Source: Hyphomicrobiales bacterium
GTDB taxonomy: Bacteria > Pseudomonadota > Alphaproteobacteria > SPJN01
Length of the DNA: 64,000 bases
Assembly (NCBI GenBank): GCA_006844605.1
Contig: SPJN01000015.1
Location: 1-64,000 of the forward strand
Direction of reading: 5' to 3'
Part shown: piece by piece, positions 1 through 9,852 of the stretch
Layout: every line of letters begins with the position of its first letter
How positions within the stretch are numbered: the first letter of the stretch is position 1
Notes under the pieces: model-generated
Told to the model about the DNA's origin: nothing
Seen by the model: only the letters and a program-made list of their open reading frames with translations
Database searches by the model: none
Translations under genes and position numbers: made by a program

Positions 1-800
1 GGCTGTGGATCAGTCAAATGCGCCGCCACCCAATCACCTGCATCGCCCCGTTCAACCTGAATACCGGCCTGTTTGGCTAATGCAATCGCTCCTTCAAATC
101 GGGCAATGCGGGCGGTCTGGTCCGGCCAAATATAGGACCGCACCCGGTCAACCGATGGGCCGTCATGAATATCCAGCGGGTTAATATCCACCGCCTGACG
201 GCTTGCGATTTTGAATGATGGCGGCAGCGCGGGGAACGGCCCTTCCCAGTTCACGTCAAAATGCACCGGGCTATCGGGGTCGCCCCAAAAATGCCCATTG
301 CCGAAATCATAATGGAACTGATCCCAAATCATGTTCAGCCCGGCACTTGCCCCCATTTCATACAAACTAAATGGCAAATCAATCTGGCGCGCCAAATGGG
401 CAAAGCCGGGCAATAATACCGATGATCGGCCAACCTCATTCGTTTGCACCGCATAAGTCAAAAATTCAGAAATCGCAGCGCGATGATCGGCAAGCGCGGC
501 CAAAACCGGCGCACGCAAATCATCTGCCGTGACGGGCCGTTGTGCATCCGGGTACAGCGCCGCCAAATCAGGTGTCTTGCCCGCCCGCACCAGCGCCTGC
601 AAGGCACCAGCCACACGCAGGCTAAGGGCGTCCATCGTCGGCTCCCCCCGCCAATCACGCAACATGTCGTCCAGCATACCACCATCAACAATGTCCTGAT
701 GTAGTACCGTGATCAGCTGCGCCGTGAAGGGGGAGCCCAGCGCTTCGCACCAACCGATCTGTGCCCTGAAATGTTCGATAATAATATCGCGTTGCGTCAT
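1..800 (-). CDS. DUF2332-family protein (3' end cut by window edge)
   Basis: Reverse-strand reading frame from ATG at 800 stays open to the window start: MTQRDIIIEHFRAQIGWCEALGSPFTAQLI...LLPGFAHLARQIDLPFSLYEMGASAGLNMIWDQFHYDFG; resembles DUF2332. Confidence 0.7.
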   Translation of the reverse strand, partial: MTQRDIIIEHFRAQIGWCEALGSPFTAQLITVLHQDIVDGGMLDDMLRDWRGEPTMDALSLRVAGALQALVRAGKTPDLAALYPDAQRPVTADDLRAPVLAALADHRAAISEFLTYAVQTNEVGRSSVLLPGFAHLARQIDLPFSLYEMGASAGLNMIWDQFHYDFGNGHFWGDPDSPVHFDVNWEGPFPALPPSFKIASRQAVDINPLDIHDGPSVDRVRSYIWPDQTARIARFEGAIALAKQAGIQVERGDAGDWVAAHLTDPQ

Positions 801-807
801 ATAGATA

Positions 808-1554
808 TTAGCCCTTGAACTGGTTTAGATCGTCAATCGTGTCCGCCACGGCTGCCTTGATCAGCTGATGGCCGACTTCAACGCTCGCCAATGCGGGATT
901 GGAACCAATGCGCCCATCAGGAAAGGTGCGCCGATAATCTTCAGCATCGGTAAAGCCGCCGCGCGGTGCCAATTCAGGTTCCATCGGCACATCTTTGACC
1001 GCCTCAGGATAGGCGGCGTAGGTCACAGACACTTCAGATGGTGTGGCGTGGCTGCCTTCGGCAGCGCCATATTCTTTTTTCGAGATGGCGTTCACTTTCG
1101 GGCCCTGCCACCAATTGCGCAGCTTGCATTGAATGCCCGGACGATTACTACCCGCTGCTCCGGCGAATGACCTTTCGCCATGTAGTTCGGCAAAGCAGGC
1201 CATCAATGTTGCGATATTGCCGCCATGCCCGTTCAGGAAATAAAACTTCTCGAACCCATGCAGGCGCAAACTGTCAGTCCAGTCCTTGACGACCTGGATC
1301 ATCGTACTGGGACGGATCGCCATGCTGCCCGCAAACCCCAAATGATGTTGGGCAATCCCCACATTCAATGTCGGCCCCACCATGATGCCGGTTTCATCGC
1401 CCACGCCCTTGGCAATCACCTCAGGGCAGATAGCGTCGGTGCCGATCAATCCGTTGGGGCCGTGTTGTTCGGTTGAGCCGACCGGAATAATGATGGTCTT
1501 GCTGTTTGCAAGATAGGCTTCGACCTCTTGCCATGTGGATAGATGTAACTGCAT
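808..1554 (-). CDS. Creatininase family protein
   Basis: Translation has creatininase-type motifs: IIIPVGSTEQHGPNGLIGTDA, FYFLNGHGGN, EGSHATPSEVS. Confidence 0.88.
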   Translation of the reverse strand: MQLHLSTWQEVEAYLANSKTIIIPVGSTEQHGPNGLIGTDAICPEVIAKGVGDETGIMVGPTLNVGIAQHHLGFAGSMAIRPSTMIQVVKDWTDSLRLHGFEKFYFLNGHGGNIATLMACFAELHGERSFAGAAGSNRPGIQCKLRNWWQGPKVNAISKKEYGAAEGSHATPSEVSVTYAAYPEAVKDVPMEPELAPRGGFTDAEDYRRTFPDGRIGSNPALASVEVGHQLIKAAVADTIDDLNQFKG

Positions 1555-1568
1555 AGTTCCTCCTGCTG

Positions 1569-2753
1569 TTGGGGATGTATAGCATGAAAGCGGGAAACAT
1601 GAAAAAGCTGCTGGTGGGTTTGGGTATCATACTTATTTTGGCTGTTGCGGCCTATCGCTACGCGCCATCATTGATGGTGGCGGCGCTGTTTGAACCGTCT
1701 GCTGATTTTGACGAGTTGACCGCGCCCCCTGCGCCGGATTATGCCGATCCGTCCAATTGGGCAGCATGGCCCGGCCGCGCAGATACAGCCGACCAACTAC
1801 CAACGGGTGTCACAGCACCCCCCGAACAGGCCCGCCGCGCCGCTGTGTTTTACGTGCATCCCACCGTGTTCATGTCGAACGAGGCATGGAACGCCGACAC
1901 AGCTGACCAAAACACAAATATGTTGGTGGACTATTTGCCTGTGATGGGACAGGCCAGCGCCTTTAACAAATGTTGCCAGATTTACGCGCCGCGCTACCGT
2001 CAGGCCACCTTATGGACCTATATGGGCGCGGCTGATCAGGCGGGCAAGGCGCTTGATCTGGCCTATCAGGATGTTGATGCCGCTTTTGACTATTTTTTGG
2101 CGGCACTTGATCCCACCATGCCAATTGTCCTTGCCAGTCATTCACAGGGGTCAACACATCTGTATCGTTTGTTGGCATCACGCATTTGGGGCACACCGCT
2201 TCAGGATCGTTTGGTTGTCGCCTATGTCGTCGGCGTCTACACACCCGCATCGCACAAGGAAATGATCTTGCCTGACATGCCCCTATGCGCAACGGCAGAT
2301 GATGTCGGATGCCTGATCACATGGGACACCTATCGCCCCAAGGGTGACCCCAAATCCACACCCAACCCGATGACCCATTGGGTTGGCCAAAACAACTATA
2401 TCGCCCCGCCACCGGTGCCGCGCCTTTGCACCAGCCCGCTTGACTGGAACGAAGCAGGCGGCGGCGCTGTCAGGCTTGCCCCCGGTGGCTTGGCCGCGAC
2501 ATTCACCGGCGGCGACCCTGATTTTTCAAACCTGCCCCAATTGGGTGCCGTTGATGATGTCCCCGTTGCGGGACGCTGTTTGGATGGTGGTCTGGTGCTT
2601 GAGGCGCCCTATCCGGCCTTTATTGAGGAACACCCCAATTTCGGCCCCGGCGGCAGCCTGCACCTGATGGATTTTTCCATTGCCTATATGGACCTGTTCC
2701 ACAATGCAGCACGCCGGGTAGACAGCTATCTGACAACCACCGCCGCCAACTAA
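1569..2753 (+). CDS. DUF3089 family alpha/beta-hydrolase-like protein (start may be 1584 or 1599)
   Basis: N-terminal hydrophobic segment; AAVFYVHPTVFMSNEAWNAD and VLASHSQGSTHLYRLL (nucleophile elbow-like) typical of DUF3089. Confidence 0.8.
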   Translation: MGMYSMKAGNMKKLLVGLGIILILAVAAYRYAPSLMVAALFEPSADFDELTAPPAPDYADPSNWAAWPGRADTADQLPTGVTAPPEQARRAAVFYVHPTVFMSNEAWNADTADQNTNMLVDYLPVMGQASAFNKCCQIYAPRYRQATLWTYMGAADQAGKALDLAYQDVDAAFDYFLAALDPTMPIVLASHSQGSTHLYRLLASRIWGTPLQDRLVVAYVVGVYTPASHKEMILPDMPLCATADDVGCLITWDTYRPKGDPKSTPNPMTHWVGQNNYIAPPPVPRLCTSPLDWNEAGGGAVRLAPGGLAATFTGGDPDFSNLPQLGAVDDVPVAGRCLDGGLVLEAPYPAFIEEHPNFGPGGSLHLMDFSIAYMDLFHNAARRVDSYLTTTAAN

Positions 2754-2766
2754 AGGACCCGTCCTC

Positions 2767-3243
2767 ATGCCCACACGCCTTGCCACCAAAGATGATCTTG
2801 ATGTGATCGTCACCCTGACCCAAGACCGGCGCAGCAAGCTTGCCCGCGCACAACCCGTCTTTTGGAAACCATCAGAACAGGCCGCCGCCATCACGCCGCT
2901 ATTCTTCACCATGCTGATCGATGCGGATGAGGTTGGCACCCTTGTCCATACGGACGAGGCAACAGGCGCGGTCAATGGGTTTTTGATCACCACAGAAGAA
3001 CCTGTGCCCCCGGTTTATGATCCCGGCGGCAAGGCTTTCAAAATCGACGATTTCTGCCTTGCCAATGACACCTTGTGGCCAACCGCCGGACAGGCCCTAT
3101 TGGCCCATGCCGAAACATGGGCAAAGGACCAAGGCGGCGCGGTGATGATCCTTGTTGCCCCGACATGCGAACGGATCCGCCACGATCAAGCAAAATCAAT
3201 CGGCTACGACACCGTGACTGAGTGGATGCGCAAGCCGCTATAA
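2767..3243 (+). CDS. GNAT-type N-acetyltransferase-like protein
   Basis: 158 aa, MPTRLATKDDLDVIVTLTQDRR...GQALLAHAETWAKDQGGAVMILVAPTCERIRHDQAKSIGYDTVTEWMRKPL; GNAT-like layout. Confidence 0.6.
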   Translation: MPTRLATKDDLDVIVTLTQDRRSKLARAQPVFWKPSEQAAAITPLFFTMLIDADEVGTLVHTDEATGAVNGFLITTEEPVPPVYDPGGKAFKIDDFCLANDTLWPTAGQALLAHAETWAKDQGGAVMILVAPTCERIRHDQAKSIGYDTVTEWMRKPL

Positions 3244-3379
3244 ATAGGCCGCCGTAAAGTAAGTCCCCATAATTCAGGTCTATTAGACCAAAGACTGACC
3301 GTTCAACCCTTGCGCCAACAAGGGCGGATCAACATAATGCCGCAAACTCACCAAACAGGTTCTGGCAGGAGACTTCACC

Positions 3380-5329
3380 ATGACGGACCAGCAAACATTT
3401 CCCGTTCCCGCTGAATGGGCAGACCGCGCCCTGATGGACAATGACGATTATCTTGCCGCCTATGAACAGGCCGCAACCGATCCTGTCGCCTTTTGGGGCG
3501 AGGTTGGCCAACGGCTGGACTGGATCAAACCGTTTTCAGATGGGGCCATCAAGGATGTGTCATTTGATGCTGAAGATCTTCATATCCGCTGGTATCATGA
3601 TGGCACGTTGAACGTCGCCGCCAACTGCATTGACCGCCACCTGCCTGAACGAGCCAAGCAAACCGCTATCATCTGGGAAGGTGACGAGCCGACCGATGAC
3701 AAGACCATCACCTATCAGGATTTGCATGACGAGGTTTGCCGCTTCGCCAATGTGTTAAAGGCACGAGGCGTCAAAAAGGGCGACCGCGTCACCATCTATA
3801 TGCCCATGATCCCTGAGGCGACATACGCCATGTTGGCATGTGCCCGTATCGGGGCGGTTCATTCCGTGGTGTTTGGCGGCTTTTCCCCTGACGCACTGGC
3901 AGGCCGTATTCTTGATTGTGAAAGCACCTGCATCATCACTGCCGATGAAGGCGTGCGCGGTGGCCGTTTGATCCCCTTGAAGGCCAACACGGATGCGGCA
4001 CTGGAACAGTGCCCGGATGTGAAAACAGTTTTGGTTGTCGAACGCACGGGCAATGGCGTGGCCATGAAGGCGGACCGCGATGTCTGGTATCATGACCTGT
4101 CAAAGGATGCCGACACGACCTGCCCCCCTGAAGAGATGAATGCAGAAGACCCGCTGTTCATCCTGTACACATCAGGATCGACCGGAACGCCCAAGGGCGT
4201 GTTGCACACCACAGGCGGCTATCTTGCCTATGCCAGCTACACCCATCAAATGGTGTTTGATTATCATGATGGCGATATTTACTGGTGCACCGCTGATGTC
4301 GGCTGGGTCACCGGTCATTCCTATATCGTCTATGGCCCGCTGGCCAATGGTGCGACCACATTGATGTTTGAAGGGGTGCCCAACTATCCCGACGCCAGCC
4401 GCTTTTGGCAGGTCTGCGACAAACATCAGGTCAACATTTTCTACACCGCCCCCACCGCCATTCGCGCCCTGATGGCCGAAGGTGAAGGGCCCGTTAAGGC
4501 AACCGACCGCAGCTCCATCAGATTGCTTGGCTCAGTGGGGGAACCGATCAATCCCGAAGCATGGCTGTGGTACAACAATGTGGTTGGCGAAGGGCGCTGC
4601 CCCATCGTTGATACATGGTGGCAAACCGAAACCGGCGGCATTTTGATTTCACCGCTGCCGGGGGCAACCGCGCTCAAGCCCGGTTCCGCCACGCGGCCCC
4701 TGCCCGGCGTCATGCCCGCGCTGGTTGATGCCGAAGGTGGGGAGCTTGAGGGCGCCACATCAGGCAACTTGATCATCAAAGACTCTTGGCCGGGCCAAAT
4801 GCGTTCTGTCTATGGCGATCACCAACGCTTTATCGACACCTATTTCAAAACCTATCCCGGCAACTACTTCACAGGTGACGGCTGCCGCCGGGACGAGGAC
4901 GGCTATTACTGGATCACGGGCCGGGTCGATGATGTGATCAATGTATCCGGTCACAGGATGGGCACCGCTGAGGTGGAAAGCGCCCTAGTCTCCCACGACA
5001 AGGTGGCAGAGGCTGCCGTGGTCGGCTATCCGCATGACATTAAGGGTCAGGGCATCTATGCCTATGTCACCCTAAACGCGGGCGAGGCTACAACGGACGA
5101 GTTGAAGGCCGAACTGGTCAAGCATGTGCGGACGGAAATCGGCCCCATCGCAACGCCTGATCTGCTGCAGTTTGCACCGGGGCTGCCCAAGACACGGTCC
5201 GGCAAAATCATGCGACGCATCCTGCGCAAAATTGCCGAGGATGATTTCAGCAATCTGGGCGATACGTCCACGCTGGCCGATCCCGCCGTTGTGGACGATT
5301 TGATCGATAATCGCCAAAACAAGGGCTAA
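3380..5329 (+). CDS. acs: Acetate--CoA ligase
   Basis: 649 aa; [46 protein letters not shown] motifs. Confidence 0.96.
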   Translation: MTDQQTFPVPAEWADRALMDNDDYLAAYEQAATDPVAFWGEVGQRLDWIKPFSDGAIKDVSFDAEDLHIRWYHDGTLNVAANCIDRHLPERAKQTAIIWEGDEPTDDKTITYQDLHDEVCRFANVLKARGVKKGDRVTIYMPMIPEATYAMLACARIGAVHSVVFGGFSPDALAGRILDCESTCIITADEGVRGGRLIPLKANTDAALEQCPDVKTVLVVERTGNGVAMKADRDVWYHDLSKDADTTCPPEEMNAEDPLFILYTSGSTGTPKGVLHTTGGYLAYASYTHQMVFDYHDGDIYWCTADVGWVTGHSYIVYGPLANGATTLMFEGVPNYPDASRFWQVCDKHQVNIFYTAPTAIRALMAEGEGPVKATDRSSIRLLGSVGEPINPEAWLWYNNVVGEGRCPIVDTWWQTETGGILISPLPGATALKPGSATRPLPGVMPALVDAEGGELEGATSGNLIIKDSWPGQMRSVYGDHQRFIDTYFKTYPGNYFTGDGCRRDEDGYYWITGRVDDVINVSGHRMGTAEVESALVSHDKVAEAAVVGYPHDIKGQGIYAYVTLNAGEATTDELKAELVKHVRTEIGPIATPDLLQFAPGLPKTRSGKIMRRILRKIAEDDFSNLGDTSTLADPAVVDDLIDNRQNKG

Positions 5330-5362
5330 GGGCCAGCCCCATAAACAAAACCGATGAAGCGC

Positions 5363-5394
5363 AAGGCGGGTCAGGAACGACCCGCCTTTTGTGT
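5363..5394 (+). terminator. Rho-independent terminator after acs
   Basis: aaggcgggtc-aggaac-gacccgccttttgtgtttt hairpin with U-tract. Confidence 0.75.
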
Positions 5395-5496
5395 TTTGAT
5401 GGCAACAGCTTGGCCACAAAATCGCACGCCTGCTTGCAGTTTATGTTGATTTTTTTGCATCATTATGCTCTGTTGGCTCTTGAAAGGGAGATTGTT

Positions 5497-6957
5497 ATGT
5501 CTATTTATGACCAATCAAAACAACGCAATAAGGCCAAAGGATTCTTTGGCATGGCCGAAAATGATGAACGGCAGAAGCTGATTGACGAAGCAGATCAGCA
5601 CATCAAAGGTATTGCCAAAAACGGCAAAAAATTGCACGTTTCTCACAGAATTGGGACTCTAAACAAAATTGCAAGGCTGGCACCCGATGTACGGGACGAT
5701 ATTCTTGGCGCAGCACAAATCAGCACAACACGCCTGACCAACACATTGCACAATTTGTCAGATTCACTTGAAGGCAAGCCGCGCTCTCTGCAAACCAGCC
5801 CCGCTGATGCAATTTTTGATACAGACCCCGCCAGTCTACAGGCTGCCATAGACCGATCTCACACCCTTGTGATCAAGGGCAAGCCCAAGCTCGAATTGGC
5901 TGGCAGGAACAATTTGGCCGCCAACTGGCACGCGCCTGTGCAATCTGACGCGGACCCGGTTGAGGCGATCGGGCTTGGTGGTCGTGATGTCCGAAAAGAA
6001 ATTCCCGACAAGTCTATGACACAAGATGAGCGCAAACCCGTAACACGGGACGAAATACGGCAACGCAGCTTTTCATTGGATAATGGCGCTGATCCAAACG
6101 CTGTAACTGACCCCGATTATAACAAAAAGTTACTGCAGAAACGATTGGCGTCTGAAGACAACCCTGTCTCATACGGTGTTCAAGGCCTTGGGCACGGCAC
6201 CCTATTCCAGATGCAGCGGGAAGCCGACCCCTACATTGTTGCGGCGGAGGCTCTAGATCTGGTGGGCACGGGGCATGACGTCGATCAGGCTGCGCAAAGG
6301 CTGGCTAAGGGTCCTGATTATCTCTCTGATGATCCGATTTATCGAGCGGCTTACAAGGCAGGTCAATCAACAGTCTCAACCGGAGTTGGGGTTGGGAAGC
6401 TGATCACCATACAGGCCATCAGCAAAATACCTACCGTGGGGGTTCTAGTAGGTGAGTCGACAGAACGGGCCGACAAGTTCGCCCAAGGCATGGGCAAAAC
6501 CATCACAGCATTGCGTAGTCAATCAAACCAAAGCGGACAAAGGACCCCAAGAGCTGTCGAAAAAGCAACAGGAGTGGTTGGCGGCACCTTGGCGGCCTTC
6601 GGCGTGTCGGGAGACACGCCAATAATCACCGGCGGCGACCATCACGTTACCGCACAAGACATCTTGCTCTCAACAGACTACTTAAAAGCAGTGCAACACA
6701 GGTACAATCGAACTCGTCCGGCTGATGAAACACGCAAGGATGCGAAGGCGCTTACCCTTGAACGCACCAATGACGCCTTTATCATATTCACAGGCGTTTC
6801 AGCCTGCAGAGCAGACGGCATTTCATGTGATCCTGAAACAGCCTATAAGGTCGGGACAGAAAAACAGGGCAACCTGAAAGGCATATTTAAGAAAAGTATA
6901 AGTGACGCACTGTCATCAGTTCTACAAAATATAGCCAAGCCGAAACGCAGGCCTTAG
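5497..6957 (+). CDS. Hypothetical protein, ~486 aa, no recognised domain
   Basis: Long ORF (track start 5389); ATG 5497 has an upstream AAAGGGAG Shine-Dalgarno; Gly-rich hydrophobic centre STVSTGVGVGKLITIQAISKIPTVGVLVG. Confidence 0.7.
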   Translation: MSIYDQSKQRNKAKGFFGMAENDERQKLIDEADQHIKGIAKNGKKLHVSHRIGTLNKIARLAPDVRDDILGAAQISTTRLTNTLHNLSDSLEGKPRSLQTSPADAIFDTDPASLQAAIDRSHTLVIKGKPKLELAGRNNLAANWHAPVQSDADPVEAIGLGGRDVRKEIPDKSMTQDERKPVTRDEIRQRSFSLDNGADPNAVTDPDYNKKLLQKRLASEDNPVSYGVQGLGHGTLFQMQREADPYIVAAEALDLVGTGHDVDQAAQRLAKGPDYLSDDPIYRAAYKAGQSTVSTGVGVGKLITIQAISKIPTVGVLVGESTERADKFAQGMGKTITALRSQSNQSGQRTPRAVEKATGVVGGTLAAFGVSGDTPIITGGDHHVTAQDILLSTDYLKAVQHRYNRTRPADETRKDAKALTLERTNDAFIIFTGVSACRADGISCDPETAYKVGTEKQGNLKGIFKKSISDALSSVLQNIAKPKRRP

Positions 6958-6986
6958 AATAGCCAAAGTCGAAAGCAGGAGAACAA

Positions 6987-8039
6987 ATGCGCCAAGTTGC
7001 GATCATATCAGTCATCTGGCTGGGCCTAGCGGCCCTGCTGGGGTGGTCGCAATATCGCCAGCTTGAGGCACCAGAATGTTTATTCCTACCGGAATCTTAC
7101 CGTATTGAATGTGAGGCAGCTGCACGAATTATGGAGCGGGAGAACATCCCCGGCCCGGCCTATAATCACCCAAAGCTGAAGCATTTTCCAAACATAGTAG
7201 ACAAAGAAGGGTGGCGAGACCTGCCGCCGGAGTTTGACCGACACTCCGGCCCCGTTGTCCTGCCCAAGATCGGGACAACATTCACCTTGAAGCGAAACGA
7301 GCGTGCTGCGATTGGGGACAATGCGCGCTTCACAAGCTTCGCCTTCGAGATTCTGACTTGTGACCTTGATCCACCATTAGCGGTTATCTATGCACAGAAG
7401 GGCAACCGTTTAGCTGACGTTTCCTTCTATTATTATGACCGATTGATGGAGGCAAATGACTACGGCGATCCCTTCTACGCGACCATTGACTGGACTGACC
7501 CTGTTGAACAAATCACAGAAAGGCTGATCAAGTGGAACGGGCCACGCATTCTTGATCTTGAAAGCTATAATTTCAGCGACCAACAAATAAGGAAACGGCA
7601 TCGTGAATTTCTGGAATTTCCTCGCTCCCTCACGGCCAAGACAGGTATTCCGAAGATCGTTACCTATGCAACACGACACACCTACTACAATGTCGATCAT
7701 GATCCAGAGTTAAGCATTGCCAAACGCACTATTGTGATGCCTTACAATAATGGCACGCTGAAACTTGTGACGGTCACATTTGCAACAGATGGCAGCAAAC
7801 CTGTTCCACAGCCTTGGGATTATGTTTGGCGAAATATGACATTTCCTGAAGGCATTCCTGACAACAGCAATTGGGCAGCAACAAGCCCACCCGACAGCAA
7901 CGAGCCGAAAAGTTTGGAACGATATGTTATCCGTGATGTCGGCTGCGTTCCATCTGCGTCACTACCCCCCCGCTGGGCGTGGCCGAAATATGCGCCGAAA
8001 TATCAGTTGCCCTTCTGGCCCTATCTGACTTTTGGCTAA
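6987..8039 (+). CDS. Hypothetical protein with N-terminal membrane anchor or signal
   Basis: 350 aa, MRQVAIISVIWLGLAALLGWSQYRQ N-terminus; 29 bp after the preceding ORF, same strand. Confidence 0.7.
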   Translation: MRQVAIISVIWLGLAALLGWSQYRQLEAPECLFLPESYRIECEAAARIMERENIPGPAYNHPKLKHFPNIVDKEGWRDLPPEFDRHSGPVVLPKIGTTFTLKRNERAAIGDNARFTSFAFEILTCDLDPPLAVIYAQKGNRLADVSFYYYDRLMEANDYGDPFYATIDWTDPVEQITERLIKWNGPRILDLESYNFSDQQIRKRHREFLEFPRSLTAKTGIPKIVTYATRHTYYNVDHDPELSIAKRTIVMPYNNGTLKLVTVTFATDGSKPVPQPWDYVWRNMTFPEGIPDNSNWAATSPPDSNEPKSLERYVIRDVGCVPSASLPPRWAWPKYAPKYQLPFWPYLTFG

Positions 8040-8057
8040 CTCTAAAAGTCGGGCATC

Positions 8058-8237
8058 CTAAAAATCTGACGTTATGCCCTTATGCTCCCAATCGCCATAG
8101 CGGGTGGGTTCGGGGCCATCAGTGCCGCCGATTTCCTTGGGCATCTGCTTGCCGTCTTTGTCAGCCTTTTGATCCGCCACTTTTTTGAAAGTCGGCGTGG
8201 CCTGTTCAGCGGGTTTTTTATCTGTTGCGTCAGTCAT
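8058..8237 (-). CDS. DUF1674 / succinate dehydrogenase assembly factor 4 (SDHAF4)-like small protein
   Basis: Read by hand on the minus strand (59 aa, below ORF-track cutoff): MTDATDKKPAEQATPTFKKVADQKADKDGKQMPKEIGGTDGPEPTRYGDWEHKGITSDF; the C-terminal GPEPTRYGDWE.KGI.SDF is the family hallmark. Confidence 0.9.
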   Translation of the reverse strand: MTDATDKKPAEQATPTFKKVADQKADKDGKQMPKEIGGTDGPEPTRYGDWEHKGITSDF

Positions 8238-8274
8238 GTTGCAATCATACCGCCCCTCACCCTAAAGGAACAAG

Positions 8275-8355
8275 GGACGGATAGTCCCACCAACAAACAG
8301 AGGACGGATAGTCCCACCAACAAACAGAGGACGGATAGTCCCACCAACAAACAGG
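8275..8355. repeat. 27-bp tandem repeat, 3 near-perfect copies plus a degenerate 4th (to ~8382)
   Basis: ggacggatagtcccaccaacaaacaga repeated at 8275, 8302, 8329; degenerate copy from 8356. Confidence 0.95.
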
Positions 8356-8430
8356 AGGCGGATGGTCCCACCGGTGATCAACACGCGTCTGCGGGCTTCC
8401 CCTCGCCCTTTGAAGGGCTTACAAGGGGGC

Positions 8431-9843
8431 ATGACCAAGCCCAATCAAAATGCAAGCGGCCAGCAAAAGCGTGGCCCACAAAAGCGCGGCCCACAAAAGC
8501 GCGGCCCCAATAATCGTGGCAATAATCGTGCCAATAATCGAGGAGGCCAGCCCCCGTCAGGTATCAAGCCGCGGCGGGCAGCCCTGCGTCTGCTCAACCA
8601 TGTGCTGGAAGAAGGCAAACCGCTTGATGATGGGCTTGCCTATCATTTGGGCGAGCTGGAGGGGCCAGACCGTGGCCTTGCCCGGGCCATTGCCTCAACT
8701 GCATTGCGCCGCCTTGGCCAAATTGAAGCCTTGATCACCCCCCATCTGAAGCGCCCCTTGAAGCGCAAGGCGTCCCGCGCCCGTCACGCGCTGATCATGG
8801 GTGCCGCCGAAATGATCTTTATGGATACGCCGCCCCACGCGGCAATTTCCATCGCGGTTAGCCTGACAAAACAGGATCGCGACTCCGCCGCCTTGTCGGG
8901 GCTGGTCAATGCCGTGTTGCGCCGGATCAGCGAAACCGGCAAGGCAGAACGGGCCGAACAGGACGCGGCCCGCCTCAATACGCCAAACTGGCTTTGGGAC
9001 CGCTGGGTCAAAACCTATGGTGCTGATCAGGCCCGCAGCATTGCGGCACAACATTTGGCCGAAGCGCCGCTCGACATCACGCCAAAACCTGACGCCCCTG
9101 AACTTGACCTTGCGGCAGAACCACTGCCCCTTGGCACATTGCGCCGCAAATCAGGCGGGGCCATCACCGGCCTGCCGGGGTTTGAGGCTGGCGATTGGTG
9201 GGTACAGGACTGGGCCGCAGCCCTGCCTGCACGTCTTTTGAACCCGGCACCGGGGACACGCGTGCTTGATCTATGCGCTGCACCGGGGGGCAAGACCATG
9301 CAGCTTGCCGCCATGGGCGCAAGCGTCACCGCGCTCGACATCAATGACAGCCGGATGGAACGTGTGGAAGAAAATCTCGACCGCACGGCGCTTGGGGCTG
9401 AACTGATCACCGCTGACGCCTTGGTGTTTGAAGCGGATGACCCTTATGACGCCATCTTGCTCGACGCGCCATGCAGCGCCACCGGCACCATCCGCCGCCA
9501 TCCTGATTTGCCCCACATCAAAGGTGCGAAGGAGATCAAGGCCCTAACCAAGTTACAGGCAGGTTTGCTGGATCACGCACTGACCATGCTGAAGCCCGGC
9601 GGCACGCTGATCTATTGCACCTGCTCGCTTGAGCCTGAGGAGGGGGAGGCGCAAATCACCGCCGCCCTTGCCCGCCATGACGGCCAAATCAGCCGTACAC
9701 CATTCACCGATGATGAAACCAAAACCCTGCCCGACACTGCCAAAACAGCGGATGGAGAAATCCGCCTTCTGCCATATTATTGGCGGGAAATTGGTGGTAT
9801 GGATGGGTTCTTCATCGCCCGTTTAACGAAACAAACCGACTAA
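8431..9843 (+). CDS. rsmB: RsmB-type 16S rRNA (cytosine-5) methyltransferase
   Basis: NusB-like N-terminal domain; VLDLCAAPGGKTMQLA, LLDAPCSATGTIRRHPDL, LIYCTCSLEPEEGE. Start 8431 (MTKPNQNASG) preferred over 8362. Confidence 0.93.
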   Translation: MTKPNQNASGQQKRGPQKRGPQKRGPNNRGNNRANNRGGQPPSGIKPRRAALRLLNHVLEEGKPLDDGLAYHLGELEGPDRGLARAIASTALRRLGQIEALITPHLKRPLKRKASRARHALIMGAAEMIFMDTPPHAAISIAVSLTKQDRDSAALSGLVNAVLRRISETGKAERAEQDAARLNTPNWLWDRWVKTYGADQARSIAAQHLAEAPLDITPKPDAPELDLAAEPLPLGTLRRKSGGAITGLPGFEAGDWWVQDWAAALPARLLNPAPGTRVLDLCAAPGGKTMQLAAMGASVTALDINDSRMERVEENLDRTALGAELITADALVFEADDPYDAILLDAPCSATGTIRRHPDLPHIKGAKEIKALTKLQAGLLDHALTMLKPGGTLIYCTCSLEPEEGEAQITAALARHDGQISRTPFTDDETKTLPDTAKTADGEIRLLPYYWREIGGMDGFFIARLTKQTD

Positions 9844-9852
9844 AGTGAAATT

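Noticed and set aside
8275-8382. CRISPR-like array
   Set aside because: Units are contiguous 27-bp tandem repeats with no unique spacers and no cas genes nearby.
8082-8513. + strand ORF of 143 aa containing TDSPTNKQR repeats
   Set aside because: It overlaps the well-supported minus-strand DUF1674-like gene and the start of rsmB. The peptide repeat is explained by the 27-bp DNA repeat.
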